Positions 44,322 through 55,999 are shown, counted from the stretch's first letter. The stretch: DNA of 64,000 nucleotides from Palaemon carinicauda (GCF_036898095.1 NC_090744.1:15057655-15121654), one strand, 5' to 3'. Numbers and translations are program-made. Notes: a model not told the origin generated them from the letters alone.

Positions 44322-46286
44322 TCATTGCTTCTGGTGTCCCGAGGGTTTGCCACCTCGGCCGCTAGCTCCCCTTCCTCCTCTGCCTCTGGAGGGACGGCGA
44401 GACGAATCTCTGCCGGAACCTCTGCTTGAGCCCCTACCTCTGGGACGAAAGGTAGTAGCGTGTTGCTCATATGCAGGGGTAAAGACCGGTGACTGCGACA
44501 CCACTGGTTGGGGGACCAACTGAAAAGTCTGCTGTGGCTGTGTGGCCACTTGGGGAGTAGCGGTACCCGGAAACTGCCGTCTCTGTTGAAGTTGCTGGGG
44601 TTTTGGTTTTTGAGGTTTCCTCTTAGGTTGAGGGCCATCGCCCTGAGAGGATTTCCTCTTCCTTGACATGCCCCACTTGTGGAGAAGGTTCCTATTCTCC
44701 GTAGCGGCCTTGTCTGCAATCTCTTTCACCAGGGAGGAAGGAAAGAGGTACCTACCCCAGATATTGGAGGAAATCAGCCTCCGGGGTTCGTGTTTCACCG
44801 TCGCGTTGCCGAACACAAATTCACGATAGGCTCTGCGAGCCCTAGTGAAGCTATATAGGTCCTTCGTCACCATTGCCAAGTGCGATTTGGCTAGGACCAT
44901 ATAAAAGTCAGGGACTCTAGTATCCCCGGCCATAAGTTCTAGCTGTACTTGGTGGGACGGCGACGCGGCAAGCTTCTCCTTCGTATCCTGTTCCCTACGA
45001 AGGAGGTGATCATTTAGCCTTGGGAGGTCCTCATTAAATTGACGACCGGCTACGTCAGGCTCTAATTTCCCTACCGTGAAAGTTGACTGGACGTCTTTCC
45101 AGTGCCTATCATCGGGAGGAACAGTAAGGGAGAAGGCTCTGCACTCCTCCAGTGCAGGGCAAGGTTTCCCTTCCTCCACTGCCTTTAAGACCGCTGTGAA
45201 GGCCTTTTCGATGAAGGGGAAAGTCGCAGCATTCGGCGCAACGAAGGTTGGATGCTTCTTGCTAAGCACCGGCATCTTGGAGTTGGTGAAACCCCTACTC
45301 TTCACCGCCTGGGCTAACATAGCCTAGGCCTTCGGGCGATCGAACACGATAACCTCCTTCGGTTCGGTCTCTTCCTTTGAGGTTGGTTCGGACCTGAGCC
45401 GGACGTAACAGTCCGGATAAGCCTCGAAATTCGGGAAGAATTCCACTTCTTCCAACAAGATAGAGCCAACCCTTTCACTGATGTAGACTTTTCAAGTCGT
45501 GATTGGCATATGCTCGGCATATCTCCATGGGTTAGCTTCCGAGCAAGTGGGGAGGTCCCTAACTGAAATCCGTTTCAGTTGTTTAAGATTAACCAGAGTA
45601 GTCCGGAATTGCTCCTGGGTTTCTTGTAGTTTTCTCTCCATGAGGGCTTCAAGCATCTTGAAAACCTCCTGAGTGGCCGATGGAAGAGGGTCCAGAGTGG
45701 CAGAAGTCGAAGGAACAGGTTCCTCGGACGGTGCAGGAGTTGCTGTGGGAGTAGGAGCGGGAGCGACCTCGGTCTCCGAATCAGGGTATTCCACCTGATC
45801 TTCCTCATAGTCAAGCTCCTCGCCCATGAGGTTCTTTTCCGTCTCTTCAGACACTTCCGACATACGTTCCACGTTATCGGAATCCAGATGGCACTCATGC
45901 ATGGACTGGGCCATAATAATATCAGGTTCCACCGCGATCTGGACAGTGGGTATCTGATCGCGGGGGACCACAGAGTCTTTGGATGCCTTTGGGAAAAGCA
46001 AGGCCCTCAAATCTTCGTTGGCGAGATACGGTCCGGTGGCGTTCTTCTGGAAGCCACGCACCCATTTGCGTAGCTTCTCTCGAGCATTGTCCCTTGCCTC
46101 CGCAGAAGGAGGATCGTCGAACGCCTCGACCAAACGACTCTTGCAGACTGTACAGTTCTGCGGGTCCCAATACTTCAGGTCGCCTTTCTTGGCGGCGCAG
46201 GGGGCGTGGGTCCGGCACGCCTTGTGCCCGTAGAAGTCCGGGCGCTTCACCCCGCAGAAGTTGCTATCACACTTCATATACTCCTC
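44322..46286 (-). pseudogene. Gag-like ORF of DIRS-1 copy E, two stops
   Basis: ATG at 46277 (MKCDSNFCG), nine bases after the acceptor-like TTTTACAG. The Cys/His cluster reads CDSNFC, GHKACRTHAPC, WDPQNCTVC. An acidic middle follows (SEETEKNLMGEELDYEED), then a coiled-coil-like segment (LMERKLQETQEQFRTTLVNL). A stop at 45492-45494 and a second just before 45320 divide an otherwise continuous frame. The core HWKDVQSTFTVGKLEPDVAG and SNIWGRYLFPSSLVKEI, and an RGG tail (RGRGSSRGSGR, RGRGGRGASGRGG) end at 44322. The start is chosen because copy B has the same MKCD. Confidence 0.82.
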
Positions 46287-46293
46287 CTGTAAA

Positions 46294-48654
46294 AGAAAGA
46301 GATCATGAGTACATAGAAGGCATAAGAATGACTTACATTACTCTAAAATTAAGATATCTTAATCTAAATTTTTAAACATTAAAGTAATTCACAAGGTACT
46401 ATAATGCTTGAGAATAATGAGCAGGAAAGGAAGTAGATAGACACATACTTGTGAATCCCGCCCAGCCGGTTACCGTAACCTTATCAGTAGGCAATTTCTT
46501 CTGTGGCCGAAGGTCACAAAATGGAAATCCAAATGGATAAGCCGTGGTGAGTAGAAGCTAAGCCTCTAACAGAAATTGTCTGCAGGGTGCAGCAGGGTCT
46601 GAAACCACTCAGATCCCTGTAGTAGAAGGGGAATGGGAGAAACCCTTATTAGATATAGGTTCCGGCAATCGGCTGCACTAAGACACACAGAGTATGCTGG
46701 AATATTGTAATGTGCAATCAAACAGCATAGTCACAGACTTAGATGGTAAGACAATACCTATATATAGAAGTGGCTAAGCCATCTGGCTGCAGTATGTTGC
46801 CTGTCAGCATGTTGTCGGCAGGTATGAGAAGGGTGCATGTCCCTTAACGTCTCAGGAGGGTGCCGGCAGACCGACGACACGCCGGAGGCCGGTCCTGCAG
46901 GGTGGAAGGCATCAAGACAGATACACTGAGTATCTAAAGTATAATACCATCGTGGCGACCGCCGGCACAGCGGCGAGTCTCCGGCAGGGGGCGGCGGCTC
47001 CGGCAGCCGAAGGCTGACGGCCTGGTGAGCTTGGATCAATTCATAAGATAGATATGTATATGGTTGTATACCTAGACCGCCGGCAATCAATGCCGGCACG
47101 CCGGTGGCCGGTTCCGAAGGTCAGCCAGCTGGTACTAGGTAAAATGAGGGGTGGGACGTCGGCTGTACGTCGACGGAAGGCGGCAGCCTCCGGCACACGG
47201 AAAGCTGACGTCTTAGAGGGGGAGGGCATCTTATGAAAGAATGTCACCTGAGGTAATGGCTGTTATCACCGGCAGTAGAGGCGGCAAGGGACCGGCACCA
47301 GGATAGAAGGAGAGAAAGGTAAGGAGGGATGGAAGGGGTAAGATCTCATACCCCTCCGGCATCCCTCCGGAGAGAGTGCACTCATGATAGGAGTGGATAC
47401 TCCTAGCATCCGGCGGCAGGGAGCCGGCAGTCGGCTGGGTGCCTGGGGTAACCCAAGGGAGGGTTAGAGGGCACTCAAGAGGAGGGAAACCCCCGCTGGC
47501 CGGACCGCTGCCGGCAACCACCCCCATAGAACGCTATGAAGGGTATGTGTACCAGAGCGACCAGCTCAGCAGGAGAACAAGTTAGCCCTACCACTCCACC
47601 CAAGGGAGGAGTTGTAGGACTAAGGACAGATGTGTGTAGGCAAGCCTACACCAAAGGGATAGGTGGGGAGGGGGGAAGATGAGGGGTCTTTCTATAGAGG
47701 AGACTCTGTATGAGAAGGGCCACCAAGGTAAGGGAGAACGCTCCCTAACCTAGGTTAGGTAGCCCAGAATGAGAACGATACAAGAGTACCGTCCCAAACT
47801 ATAGTAGGGCAGAGTCAACCCCCAGAGCTTAACCTAGAGAAGGAGAGCTAACTCCTAGGCTAGGCAAGCTTGAAAGACACATCGCAAGTTGCAGGGAGGA
47901 AGGAGTAACCCAACTAGGTGCAACTGAGGAAGGGCAGAGCCGTTCCTTATTTCTCAGTCACGACCCTAAGGGAGGGTCATTCCCTTAGGGTAGGCAGAGA
48001 AGTGATAAATACTCTGTTTGTAGACAAAATTCCCCTATATAGAAGGAGAAGCAAGGCCACACAGAGGGAACGCCCGCAGGCAGGGGGGATTAGGGAGCAT
48101 ATAGGGGTTCCTACATTAGGTTAGGGTGGAAAGATACGCAATCAACCCGGTCCCCTATATGGTCCCCAAAGGCGAAAACACATACATCACAGTTAATAGT
48201 ATGTTTAATAATGCCACAATCTTCATAACTTTACCTAGGAACACTGGTATATATCATGCATGAAACAAGCACTAGGCTATCCAGCCTAGGGGCTAAGCTA
48301 GCGATCTAGCATGGGGTCGAACGGCGACCGAGTCTGATGAGCGCTAAAACACGATATAAGTAATTCCTAGCTATGAAGACCAAATAACTAATAATATTAA
48401 TTAGTTAAAAGACCAGAGAGGGCTGTTCTGGCTAACTAAATAAAGCATGTGATATGAACAGCGACGCCATAAAATGGCGCGTCCGGGATCGGCACAGCTC
48501 TGTCACAAAACTCAATATTTTACGAAAAGTAGAAGTTACTTTACAGCTAGAGCTTATTTAAACAATACTGGGACCTGGTACTCAAATTTCCAGAAGAAGT
48601 CGAGGCTGATGTAAGCAGATGAAAAACGCACTCAAGGAAAATCCGACTAAAGTG
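46294..48654 (-). other. Leader of DIRS-1 copy E
   Basis: About 2.4 kb without a supported gene. GCCGGC-rich between 46800 and 47530, AG-rich between 47550 and 48170, AT-rich toward the terminal repeat. Layout matches the leader of copy D but sequence identity is low by eye. Confidence 0.65.
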
Positions 48655-49025
48655 AGAAGCTAGGGGCAGAAGGATGAGGACGGACGTGACGTCATTTAGC
48701 AATGGCGCCCGTTTGTTTACGTTTCGAGTACCAAAAGCCGCCACGGATGAGTGTAACTGTGGAACGGCTCCCCAGTTATTCTCCACCTTTCCATATCGAA
48801 GTGTTAACTCTATATGGGGTGCAGATAGCTATGTGACGTGTTAATACATGCGTCCCCTGTTGATATACGATATCCTAGAGGGAAACCTTTAGGGTACTCG
48901 CACCAGAAGTTAGAATTCTGTGATAACCTTTAGTTTAATTCTCTGGGAATATCCCTGTAGTTAAATATACCCTAGGAAGCTACTGAAGGAACCTTCCATC
49001 AGGACGTCATGGCTTGAGCCCAAAA
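48655..49025 (-). repeat. 5' terminal repeat of DIRS-1 copy E
   Basis: Inverse of 40160-40510, ending with the tip CTTGAGCCCAAAAA. It includes GGCGCCCGTTTGTTTACG and TCTATATGGGGTGCAGATAG blocks also present in copy F. Confidence 0.9.
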
Positions 49026-49380
49026 ATGTACTGTATTACCTCAAATGTTACGTATACTGAGCGCAACATTACATCATATTGCATTGATAAAACATGTTAT
49101 ACAAGGTATATAACTGAAATTATTTGTTTTGAGATTAGGGTTCAAGCATTTATTGATTACCTCAAAGATAGGATGTGATTCTTCTTACTTTTGTACTATA
49201 GTAGGATTTAAGTCTCTTGAGAGTGATGCTCTTATGTTCGGTCAAATGTTTTGGTTTTTTATATTTGTTTATGAGACGCTGGACGCTTAGTTGTTGGGAG
49301 TTGGTTGTCACAGAGCATTGTAATCAAAAGTTCATTAAATGTATATATTTTTAAGAATACCAACGTATCATTAAACCCCA
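49026..49380 (+). mobile_element. Gypsy copy 1 LTR, main part
   Basis: Continuation of the LTR begun at 40091; it ends TTAAACCCCA at 49380, giving TG...CA ends and about 375 bases without copy E. It matches the inverted LTR of Gypsy copy 2 (52630-53000) along its full length. Confidence 0.88.
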
Positions 49381-49449
49381 CTGAGAAAAATTGGCGACAT
49401 CGGAAGGAACAAACAACATCACTAACTCATGGATAATTACTAATAATTA
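49381..49449 (+). mobile_element. Primer-binding-like segment after Gypsy 1 LTR
   Basis: TTGGCGACATCGGAAG at 49391-49406, ten bases after the LTR end, resembles the tRNA-primer site that normally follows a 5' LTR, not a 3' LTR. The same 69-base segment follows the LTR of copy 2 and both stop at the same point (...TACTAATAATTA). Confidence 0.65.
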
Positions 49450-50270
49450 AATGTTCACTAATTTTCAGGTGAGTAATATTCTGAAATCACCAGAGGAATT
49501 CAACCTACTTAACAGGTTTAGTAGGTCATGTCCGAAGTTTAGAAGCTTTTGGAGTTGGAGGGGTCCAGTATGGCAAGTATTGGCGCACATGATCTTTCCC
49601 CTGCTTGCTTTCTCACGAGATACACTTGGATTGGTTTTATAGTGTATGTAGAGAATGCCTAAAGGGAGTACAGTACTCAAATACTTGCAATGAAAAGTAA
49701 AAGGGCGAGAAAGGCCCAGATCTCTTAATGGGCTAAACCACACGAAAAAGTAATCTGACATGGAAAAAAAATGCAGAATAACCTCTGCTAGGGTTCAACT
49801 TTAACAGATGAGGGTGCTTCAAAGCCACAGTGCGTTGTGTGCATATGCGGATCCAGCAATTTCAAAAGGGGGCGTCGGAAAACATAACCAAAGCAGCTGG
49901 CAGAATTTTAAGCTATTTTAGAGCTATTTTTCCTGTATTTGAAACTATTTTCTCCGCAAAATTGTATTTATAAGGTGGATAGGCAATAAGAAATAACAAC
50001 ATCCCAATAGGATATATAAAGCATTTCAGCAGTAATCTCGACAATTACTTTTAGTACATGACTATACATTACTAAAAAAATTTATCAACTGACGACTATC
50101 CCGGATATCTGTAATTATTGGAGCACCTTTATCCTTCCGTTCAATTATCAATCTACAGCAATTCTTGACTCGTCGAATTGTACTTAGTCTTTCCATTTCT
50201 TCCAACTTGATTCATATCAGAAACACCTTTTCTTTATTTTCAGCTCACGTACAATATTTTTTTACCACTC

Positions 50271-50344
<74 letters not shown>

Positions 50345-50779
50345 TTCAATCTTCCATATCTCTTTTACTACATTCTTCTTGTAGCAACTATTGAATGGAA
50401 GATGATTATTGTTTTAGTTTTAACAAATTTGAAGGTTTTCGTAAATTCCAAGTTTTATATAAAAAAAAAACTTCAATTCCTTCATATTAGACATTTCCCA
50501 GAAAAAAAGAATTATTTTATTTCTTTGAAGATTTTCTTTCTTCCGTTTTCATCTTAGTATTATATATCATAAAAAAGTTATGTAGCAAATTAAAATTTAA
50601 TCTTTGTTTGCAACATATATTACGTTTAGAACAGGTAAACTCATTTAACAATGATAGAGACATAGTGTTCAGGCCACGTATTTTTTGGTAATCATATCAC
50701 ATTTCAATATTACAAATAATATTGAAAAAAAAATTGTCTCAACCGAATTACAGGGTAACCCCATTTGAATTTCATTTTT
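49450..50779. other. Spacer between convergent Gypsy copies
   Basis: AT-rich sequence with no supported gene. Short ORFs at 49465-49761 and 50165-50557 lack any recognisable domain, and the second is built around the GA repeat. Confidence 0.6.
50273..50341. repeat. GA microsatellite
   Basis: Uninterrupted (GA)n of about 68 bases. Read in frame it gives alternating Arg-Glu, which explains the repetitive segment of the overlapping ORF. Confidence 0.97.
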
Positions 50780-50780
50780 C

Positions 50781-52284
50781 CATGGACTAACTGCATGGTT
50801 TAATGGCAAGAAAGTGGCTTTCAACTTTGAAGTCTCAATGGTTTGGAGAGAGCCACGAAGCCACGCAGATGATTATTATTTTTGTTTAACTAATATAACG
50901 GGTTTCAATGCATCTTCTAGGAAAAAGATCAAATATCCCAACCTTCCATCTGCTATGAGACCCGTTCCCTATTCAGATGATCTTCCTGTACCCACACCTC
51001 CAGTAAATAAGGATCTTCTTTCCTCATCAGATGAAGAAAGGCCTTCAAGGGAGGATTCTGCCGAGTCAGTATCTTTGGAAGATATTGAGTCTACATATTC
51101 AGGAACTAGTGGCAACGAGCCACACTAGATCACGCAAGAAGACCTGAATGATCTTGCTCGTGATTTGTATCTGTCAAAACAGCAGTCAGAGCTCTTAGCT
51201 TCTCGGCTTAAACAGTGGAACCTAGTCCAGGAAGATGTAAGGATCACCAGTTTCAGGAATCGGAACAAAGACGTTGCTTCCTTATTCGACAAGGAAAATA
51301 AGTTTTGCTACTGCACAAACATACCTGGCTTGCTCACGTCCCTTGGTTTGCCACATAATCCTTCAGACTAGCATCTTCTCATAGACTCTTCCAAGCGAAG
51401 TCTCAAGGCTGTGCTTCTGCACAACGGGAATAAATATCCCAACATTCCCATTGCACACTCTATCCATCTAAAGGAGTCCTATGACAATATGGAGCTTCTT
51501 TTAGAAGCTATTAAGTACAGCGAGTACCAATGGAGTCTGTGTGGGGACCTCAAGGTCATTGGTCTTCTTATGGGTATGCAAGCGGGCTTCACAAAGTACT
51601 GTTGTTTTCTGTCTCTGGGATAGTCGAGCTGTATCCCCGCATTACAAGCAGAAAGACTGGGGATCTAGAAGCACTTTTGTTCCTGGTGAACACAGCGTCA
51701 AGGGGAATCCTCTGGTGGACATGAATAAGGTGCTTCTTCCTCCTTTTCACATCAAGCTTTGTTTGATGAAGAATTTCGTGAAGGCGTTGGACAAAAATGG
51801 TGCTGCCTTCCAACACTTGTCTACTGTGTTCCTAGGTGTTAGTGCTGCTAAGCTCAAAGAGGTCATCTTTGTTGGACCTCAGATTCGAGAAGTGCTAAAG
51901 AATACTGATTTTGAGGAGCTTCTTAACTTAAAGAAACTGAGAGCATGAAAAGCATTCAAGTCAGTCTGTAGTGGCTTCCTTGGTAACACACACGTACCAG
52001 ATTACCAAGCCTGTATTGAAAAGTTGCTAAAGTCTTACGAGGATATGGGGTGCCAAATGTCACTCAAGATTCATTTTCTCCATTCCCACCTCAACTTCTT
52101 CCTGCCAAACCTTGGAGCAGTGAGTGATAAGCATAGAGAAAGACTCCACCAAGACATTACGAAGATGGAGAGCAACTGTCAAGGCAAATGGAACCCCGAC
52201 ATGATGGGAGACTTCTGCTGGATGCTCTTGCGTGACATCCCAGAGGCAAAATACACCAGATCTTCTAAGAAAACACACTTTTGA
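50781..52284 (+). pseudogene. Decayed uncharacterised protein
   Basis: A collinear coding region with three stops (51126, 51369 and 51946) and one frameshift (about 51600). Readable parts: VSMVWREPRSHADDYYFC, YPNLPSAMRPVPYSDDLPVP, an acidic Ser-rich stretch, LSKQQSELLASRLKQWNL, NGNKYPNIPIAHSIHLKE, LPPFHIKLCLMKNFVKALDK, and SLKIHFLHSHLNFFLPNLG followed by a Glu/His-rich end. I recall similar uncharacterised proteins annotated in many arthropod and cnidarian genomes, often in many copies, but cannot name the family or its function. The coding region is uninterrupted by introns, so it could be a retrocopy or the ORF of an unclassified transposon. It lies between two convergent Gypsy LTRs. Confidence 0.6.
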
Positions 52285-52563
52285 CTGTCTGTGGTACTAT
52301 GAATTGTGTAATTGTGTCATCCAAGTATATTGATTCAATCAGTGTTCTTTATCTATCCTGTATTATCTGTTATAAGCTGCTGCAACTCTTGAAATGTGCA
52401 CATATATTCTCTGTTTATACTAAAATGAGACTATTTGAAAGCCAGAAAACTAGAGGTGATAGAGCAAAACTATTTATGAATTTGAATTCAGCACACCCAA
52501 ATTAGCAAAAAAACACCTATCTCCATTCTTGCCTCAGACCAAAATTTTATTTTTGTAAACTAA
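52285..52563. other. 3' flank of the decayed gene
   Basis: AT-rich sequence up to the point where the inverted Gypsy copy 2 begins. No poly(A) tail or target duplication could be recognised here. Confidence 0.5.
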
Positions 52564-52629
52564 TAATTATTAGTAATTATCCATGAGTTAGTGATGTTTG
52601 TCCCTTCCGATGTCGCCAATTTTTCTTGG

Positions 52630-53000
52630 TGGGGTTTAATGATACGTTGGTATTCTTAAAAATATATTTAATGGACTTTTGATTACATTGCTCTGTGACA
52701 ACCAACTCCCAACAACTAATCGCCGAGCGTCTCATAAACAAATATCAAAAACCAAAACATTTGACCGAACATAAGAGCATCACTCTCAAAAGACTCGAAT
52801 CCTACTACAGTACAAAAGTAAGAAGAATCACATCCTATCTTTCAGGTAATCATTAAATGCTTAAACCATAATATCAAAACAAATCATTTCAGTTATATAC
52901 CTTGTATAACATGTTCTATCAATGCAATATGATGCAATGTTGAGCTCAATACATGTAACATTTGTGGTAATACAGTACATTATTACAATAATACATAACA
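52630..53000 (-). mobile_element. Gypsy copy 2 LTR
   Basis: A 371-base LTR from TGTTATGTATTATTG (53000) to AAACCCCA (52630). The polypurine tract AAGGGGGAGGAGAC lies just before it at 53001-53014. Beyond the LTR, TTGGCGACATCGG lies at about 52608-52620. Confidence 0.88.
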
Positions 53001-53035
53001 GTCTCCTCCCCCTTAACTTGACATTGTAAAAATCT

Positions 53036-54409
53036 TTATAAATCTAATCTCTCATGGGGCTTTCCTCCATTAATCCTATTAGAAAGTATTCTAACCTCAT
53101 CTTGCACTGATACATGAATTGGTTCTGAATCTACATTTGATGTTGGAGCATCTTGGTTATTATTTAACTCATTTGATCCAACTACTTCTGAAAGTTTTCC
53201 ATCTCTAACATTCACATGCTCTACTGTATTTCTGTTTAATGGCTGTAATTGATCAACATGACGTTTTACAATATTTCCACTAACTTGAACATCATAATGT
53301 AAATTTCCTATCTCTCTTACAATCTCTCCTGGTACCCACTTCTCTGGAGTGTTGTACGATCTTATCATGACATCAGATAAAGTTGAAAAATGTCTTAATT
53401 TAGGAAGACCTTCCAAACGTTTATACCCTTTATCTTCCAAATCACTTTGCAAACTTGGATACAACAAATCTAACTTACACTATATCCTCCTCCCCATCAA
53501 CCAATTTGATGGTGTCACACCTCTTGTGCTGTGGGGCTTTGCTCTATAAGACACTAAAAACTTTGATACATGCAAAAATATGTTACCTGAATTAGCTTTT
53601 CTACACTTCATATTCTGTTTAAATGTTTGAACAAACCTTTCAGCCTCTCCATTGGTAGAGGGATGATACGTTGCTGAAAATATATGTTTTATACCATTGA
53701 TATTACAAAATTCTATAAACTCTTGTGAGGTAGATTGTGGACCATTATCTGTAACAATTCTTTCTGTAATACCATGTGTAGAAAAAATTTGCACTAACTC
53801 TTTTATTGTGGCATAAGACGTTGTTGTCTTCATAGGAATGACTTCTGGCCACTTACTGTATGCATCTACTACTATTAAAAACAAATAGTTTAAAAAAGGA
53901 CCTGCAAAATCTATATACACTCTTTGCCATGGATACCTGTGTAACTCCCATGGGTGCATTCTAGCAAATTGAGGATTGTTCTGTTGCATAACACAATTCA
54001 TACAATTCCTTATATAAGATTCCACATCTTTATCTATACCTGGCCACCATACAAAAGTTCTTGCAATTGACTTTGATCTTACAATACCTTGGTGATCAGC
54101 ATGTATTTCAGACAAAACCTTTTTCCTCAGTGAATTAGGAATAAATACCCTTGAACCTCTCATCACTATTCCCTGTGTTACACTCAGTTCATACCATATA
54201 TCCTTATAGAATTTACAATTTTCCTCTTTTCCAAATAAGCCCCTACCTGTCATTAAACTCTCTAAAACCTTACTAAGTACTGGGTCACTTTCAGTACTGT
54301 GTGCTACATCCTTTGCTGTAATTGGTACATCATATACAGAAATTAACAGCACTGTCATCATACTCTTCTGGAGCTTTGTGTACTGGTAATCTAGATAAAG
54401 CATCTGCAT
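53036..54409 (-). pseudogene. Gypsy copy 2 integrase
   Basis: Open frame 54409-53480, then 53467-53036 in a second frame. The H-H-C-C zinc domain (HADHQGIVRS, CMNCVMQQ) and the complete catalytic triad are readable: VYIDFAGPF (about 53915), VTDNGPQSTS (about 53745) and NGEAERFVQTF (about 53640). The C-terminal part has WVPGEIVREIGNLHYDVQV and HVDQLQPLNR, typical of the Gypsy integrase C-terminal strand-rich region. A frameshift near 53470-53485 separates it. This copy keeps the Asp that copy 1 lost. Confidence 0.92.
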
Positions 54410-55923
54410 TACCCATTTTTGATGTTGGACGGTATTCTATATCATAATGGTACGCGGCTAACGTAATTGCCCAACGTTGTAGTCTTGCAGTTACCAACGT
54501 AGGTAATCTTACTTTTGGACCCAATATTGCTAATAAAGGTTTATGATCTATAACAAGTGTGAATTTTTTCCTACCATAAAGACACACGCAATTTCTGAAC
54601 TCCATACGCTGATGCTAAACCTTCCTTTTCTATTTGAGAGTAATTCCTTTCTGTCTTGTTCAATACTCTAGAAGTGAATGCAATTGGTTTTTCTGTTCCA
54701 TCTGGCCTTACATGAGATAATACTGCACCTAAACCTATGTTTGATGCATCACATACTAATTCAACTGGTAAATCCATTTGATAATGTACTAGGAATGTAT
54801 GTGATTTTATTTCCTGTTTGATTCTTTCGAAAGATTCCTGACACTCTTTTGTCCGTCCTTATTCAACAAATTATACAATGGATGTGCAATTGTAGACAAA
54901 TTCTGAATGAAATTCCCAAAAAATGTTACTAAACATGAAAATAATTGTAATTCCTTAACATTTTCAGGTACTTTTGTTGATCGTACTGGTTTAATCTTCT
55001 CTTTAGTTTTTTGAATACCCTTGCCATTAATTACAAAACCTAAAAATTCCACTAAATCAACTTCTAAAATACATTTCCTCTTATTTACTCCGATATTATG
55101 TTCCTTCAATTTCCTCAGAACTGTTCATAATCTTTCTCTATGTTCTCTTTTGTCTTTACCAGCAATTAAAATACCATCTATAAAAATTGATACTCCTTGC
55201 ATTCCTGAAAAAAATCTTATCCATATAGCTGGACTACTTGCAACTCCATAAGATAATCTCTTTTGCCTAAACAAACCTATGGATGTATTTACTGTACATA
55301 ATTCTTGTGAATTTTCATCCTTGGGAAGCTGTTGAAATGCTTGTCTTAAATCTAACTTAGAAAAAAACACTGCATCCTGACATAGTTGCAAACATGTCTT
55401 TCGGATTTGGTAATGGATGTTGAGCTATTTGCAGTTGTGGATTCAACGTTACTTTGTAATCTCCAAATAACCTAACCTGACCATTTTCCTTCACAATAGG
55501 TACTAATAGAGTAGCCCGATCTGAATGTGTAACCTTTTCCCAGGAACCTTCATTTTTCAATCTCCTGATTTCTTTTTCAAATGCACTTTTCAATGCATAC
55601 GGTACTGGTCTAGGAGCACAAAATCTAGGAGCTCTGTCAGGTTTAAAAGCTAAAATTTCCTTTGCGTTCTTTACTTGACCTACTTTATCTTCAAATACGT
55701 CTTGAAACTCTGATATGATATTATTCACAGACATTTCATTTTTGTGTTTATCTTGTCTACCTGTAACCTTCAAAATACTAGGCCAATCTAAATTCAAATA
55801 CTGTAGCATATCCAAACCTAGTAAAGTGTGTCCTTTACCTTTTACTACTGTTAATGGCATTCTTTCTAATTTCTGTTCTTTGTACTCTACTTCTTCATCC
55901 GAATCACCTATTACCTGAACATC
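54330..55923 (-). pseudogene. Gypsy copy 2 protease end, RT and RNase H
   Basis: DVQVIGDSDEEVEYKEQKL and KGKGHTLLGLDML (protease end), then RT: VKENGQVRLFGDYKV, block A FSKLDLRQAFQQL, and the catalytic block IFIDGILIAGKDK, where FIDD of copy 1 has become FIDG. A short deletion after SSPAIW and a frameshift near 55360-55390 also disable it. RNase H follows: LVCDASNIGLGAVLSH (54777 frame), QIEKEGLASAYG, and VIDHKPLLAILG (54605 frame). The ORF readable at 55357-56022 begins inside the DIRS-1 tip of copy F and reads straight into this Gypsy frame. Confidence 0.9.
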
Positions 55924-55999
55924 AAACGCATTTTGAAGCGAAGCGAAAAAACGGAATTTGAGCGAAGCGAAAAAACGGATTTTGAGCGAAGCGAAAAAT
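55924..55999 (-). repeat. Stacked 24-25-bp units at the tip of copy F
   Basis: Three units in a row: AACGCATTTTGAAGCGAAGCG-AAAA (25 bases), then AACGGAATTTGAGCGAAGCG-AAAA and AACGGATTTTGAGCGAAGCG-AAAA (24 each), followed by ATCTTATTTTGGGTGAG. Other DIRS-1 copies have one unit. The outermost carries the extra A typical of copies A-C; the inner two are of the E type. Confidence 0.9.

Larger units (their letters stand above)
40111..49025 (-). mobile_element. DIRS-1 copy E
   Basis: An 8.9-kb minus-strand copy inside the LTR of Gypsy copy 1. LTR sequence GTAATAATGTACTG (intact in copy 2 at about 52975) is split between AA and TG with no target duplication; AA is shared. Terminal repeats are 40111 to about 40510 and 48655 to 49025, the ICR is 40577-40670. 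The copy closely resembles F and belongs to a different subfamily from A-C. Gag has two stops, RT a frameshift and a stop, and the recombinase has altered catalytic residues despite a long open frame. Confidence 0.92.
52564..55923 (-). mobile_element. Gypsy copy 2, partial
   Basis: Minus-strand Ty3/Gypsy element convergent with copy 1. In sense order: end of protease (55923), RT, RNase H, integrase, polypurine tract, one LTR and the 66-base primer-binding-like segment. It contains none of the three DIRS insertions of copy 1 and so serves as the empty-site reference. The 5' part (LTR, gag, most of protease) is missing, replaced by the tip of DIRS-1 copy F. Confidence 0.9.

Noticed and set aside
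50165..50557. ORF with alternating Arg-Glu
   Set aside because: Produced by the GA microsatellite; no domain on either side.
49026..53000. A single LTR element whose two LTRs bound the decayed gene
   Set aside because: The LTRs are inverted, not direct, and each is attached to its own Gypsy pol region outside the spacer.
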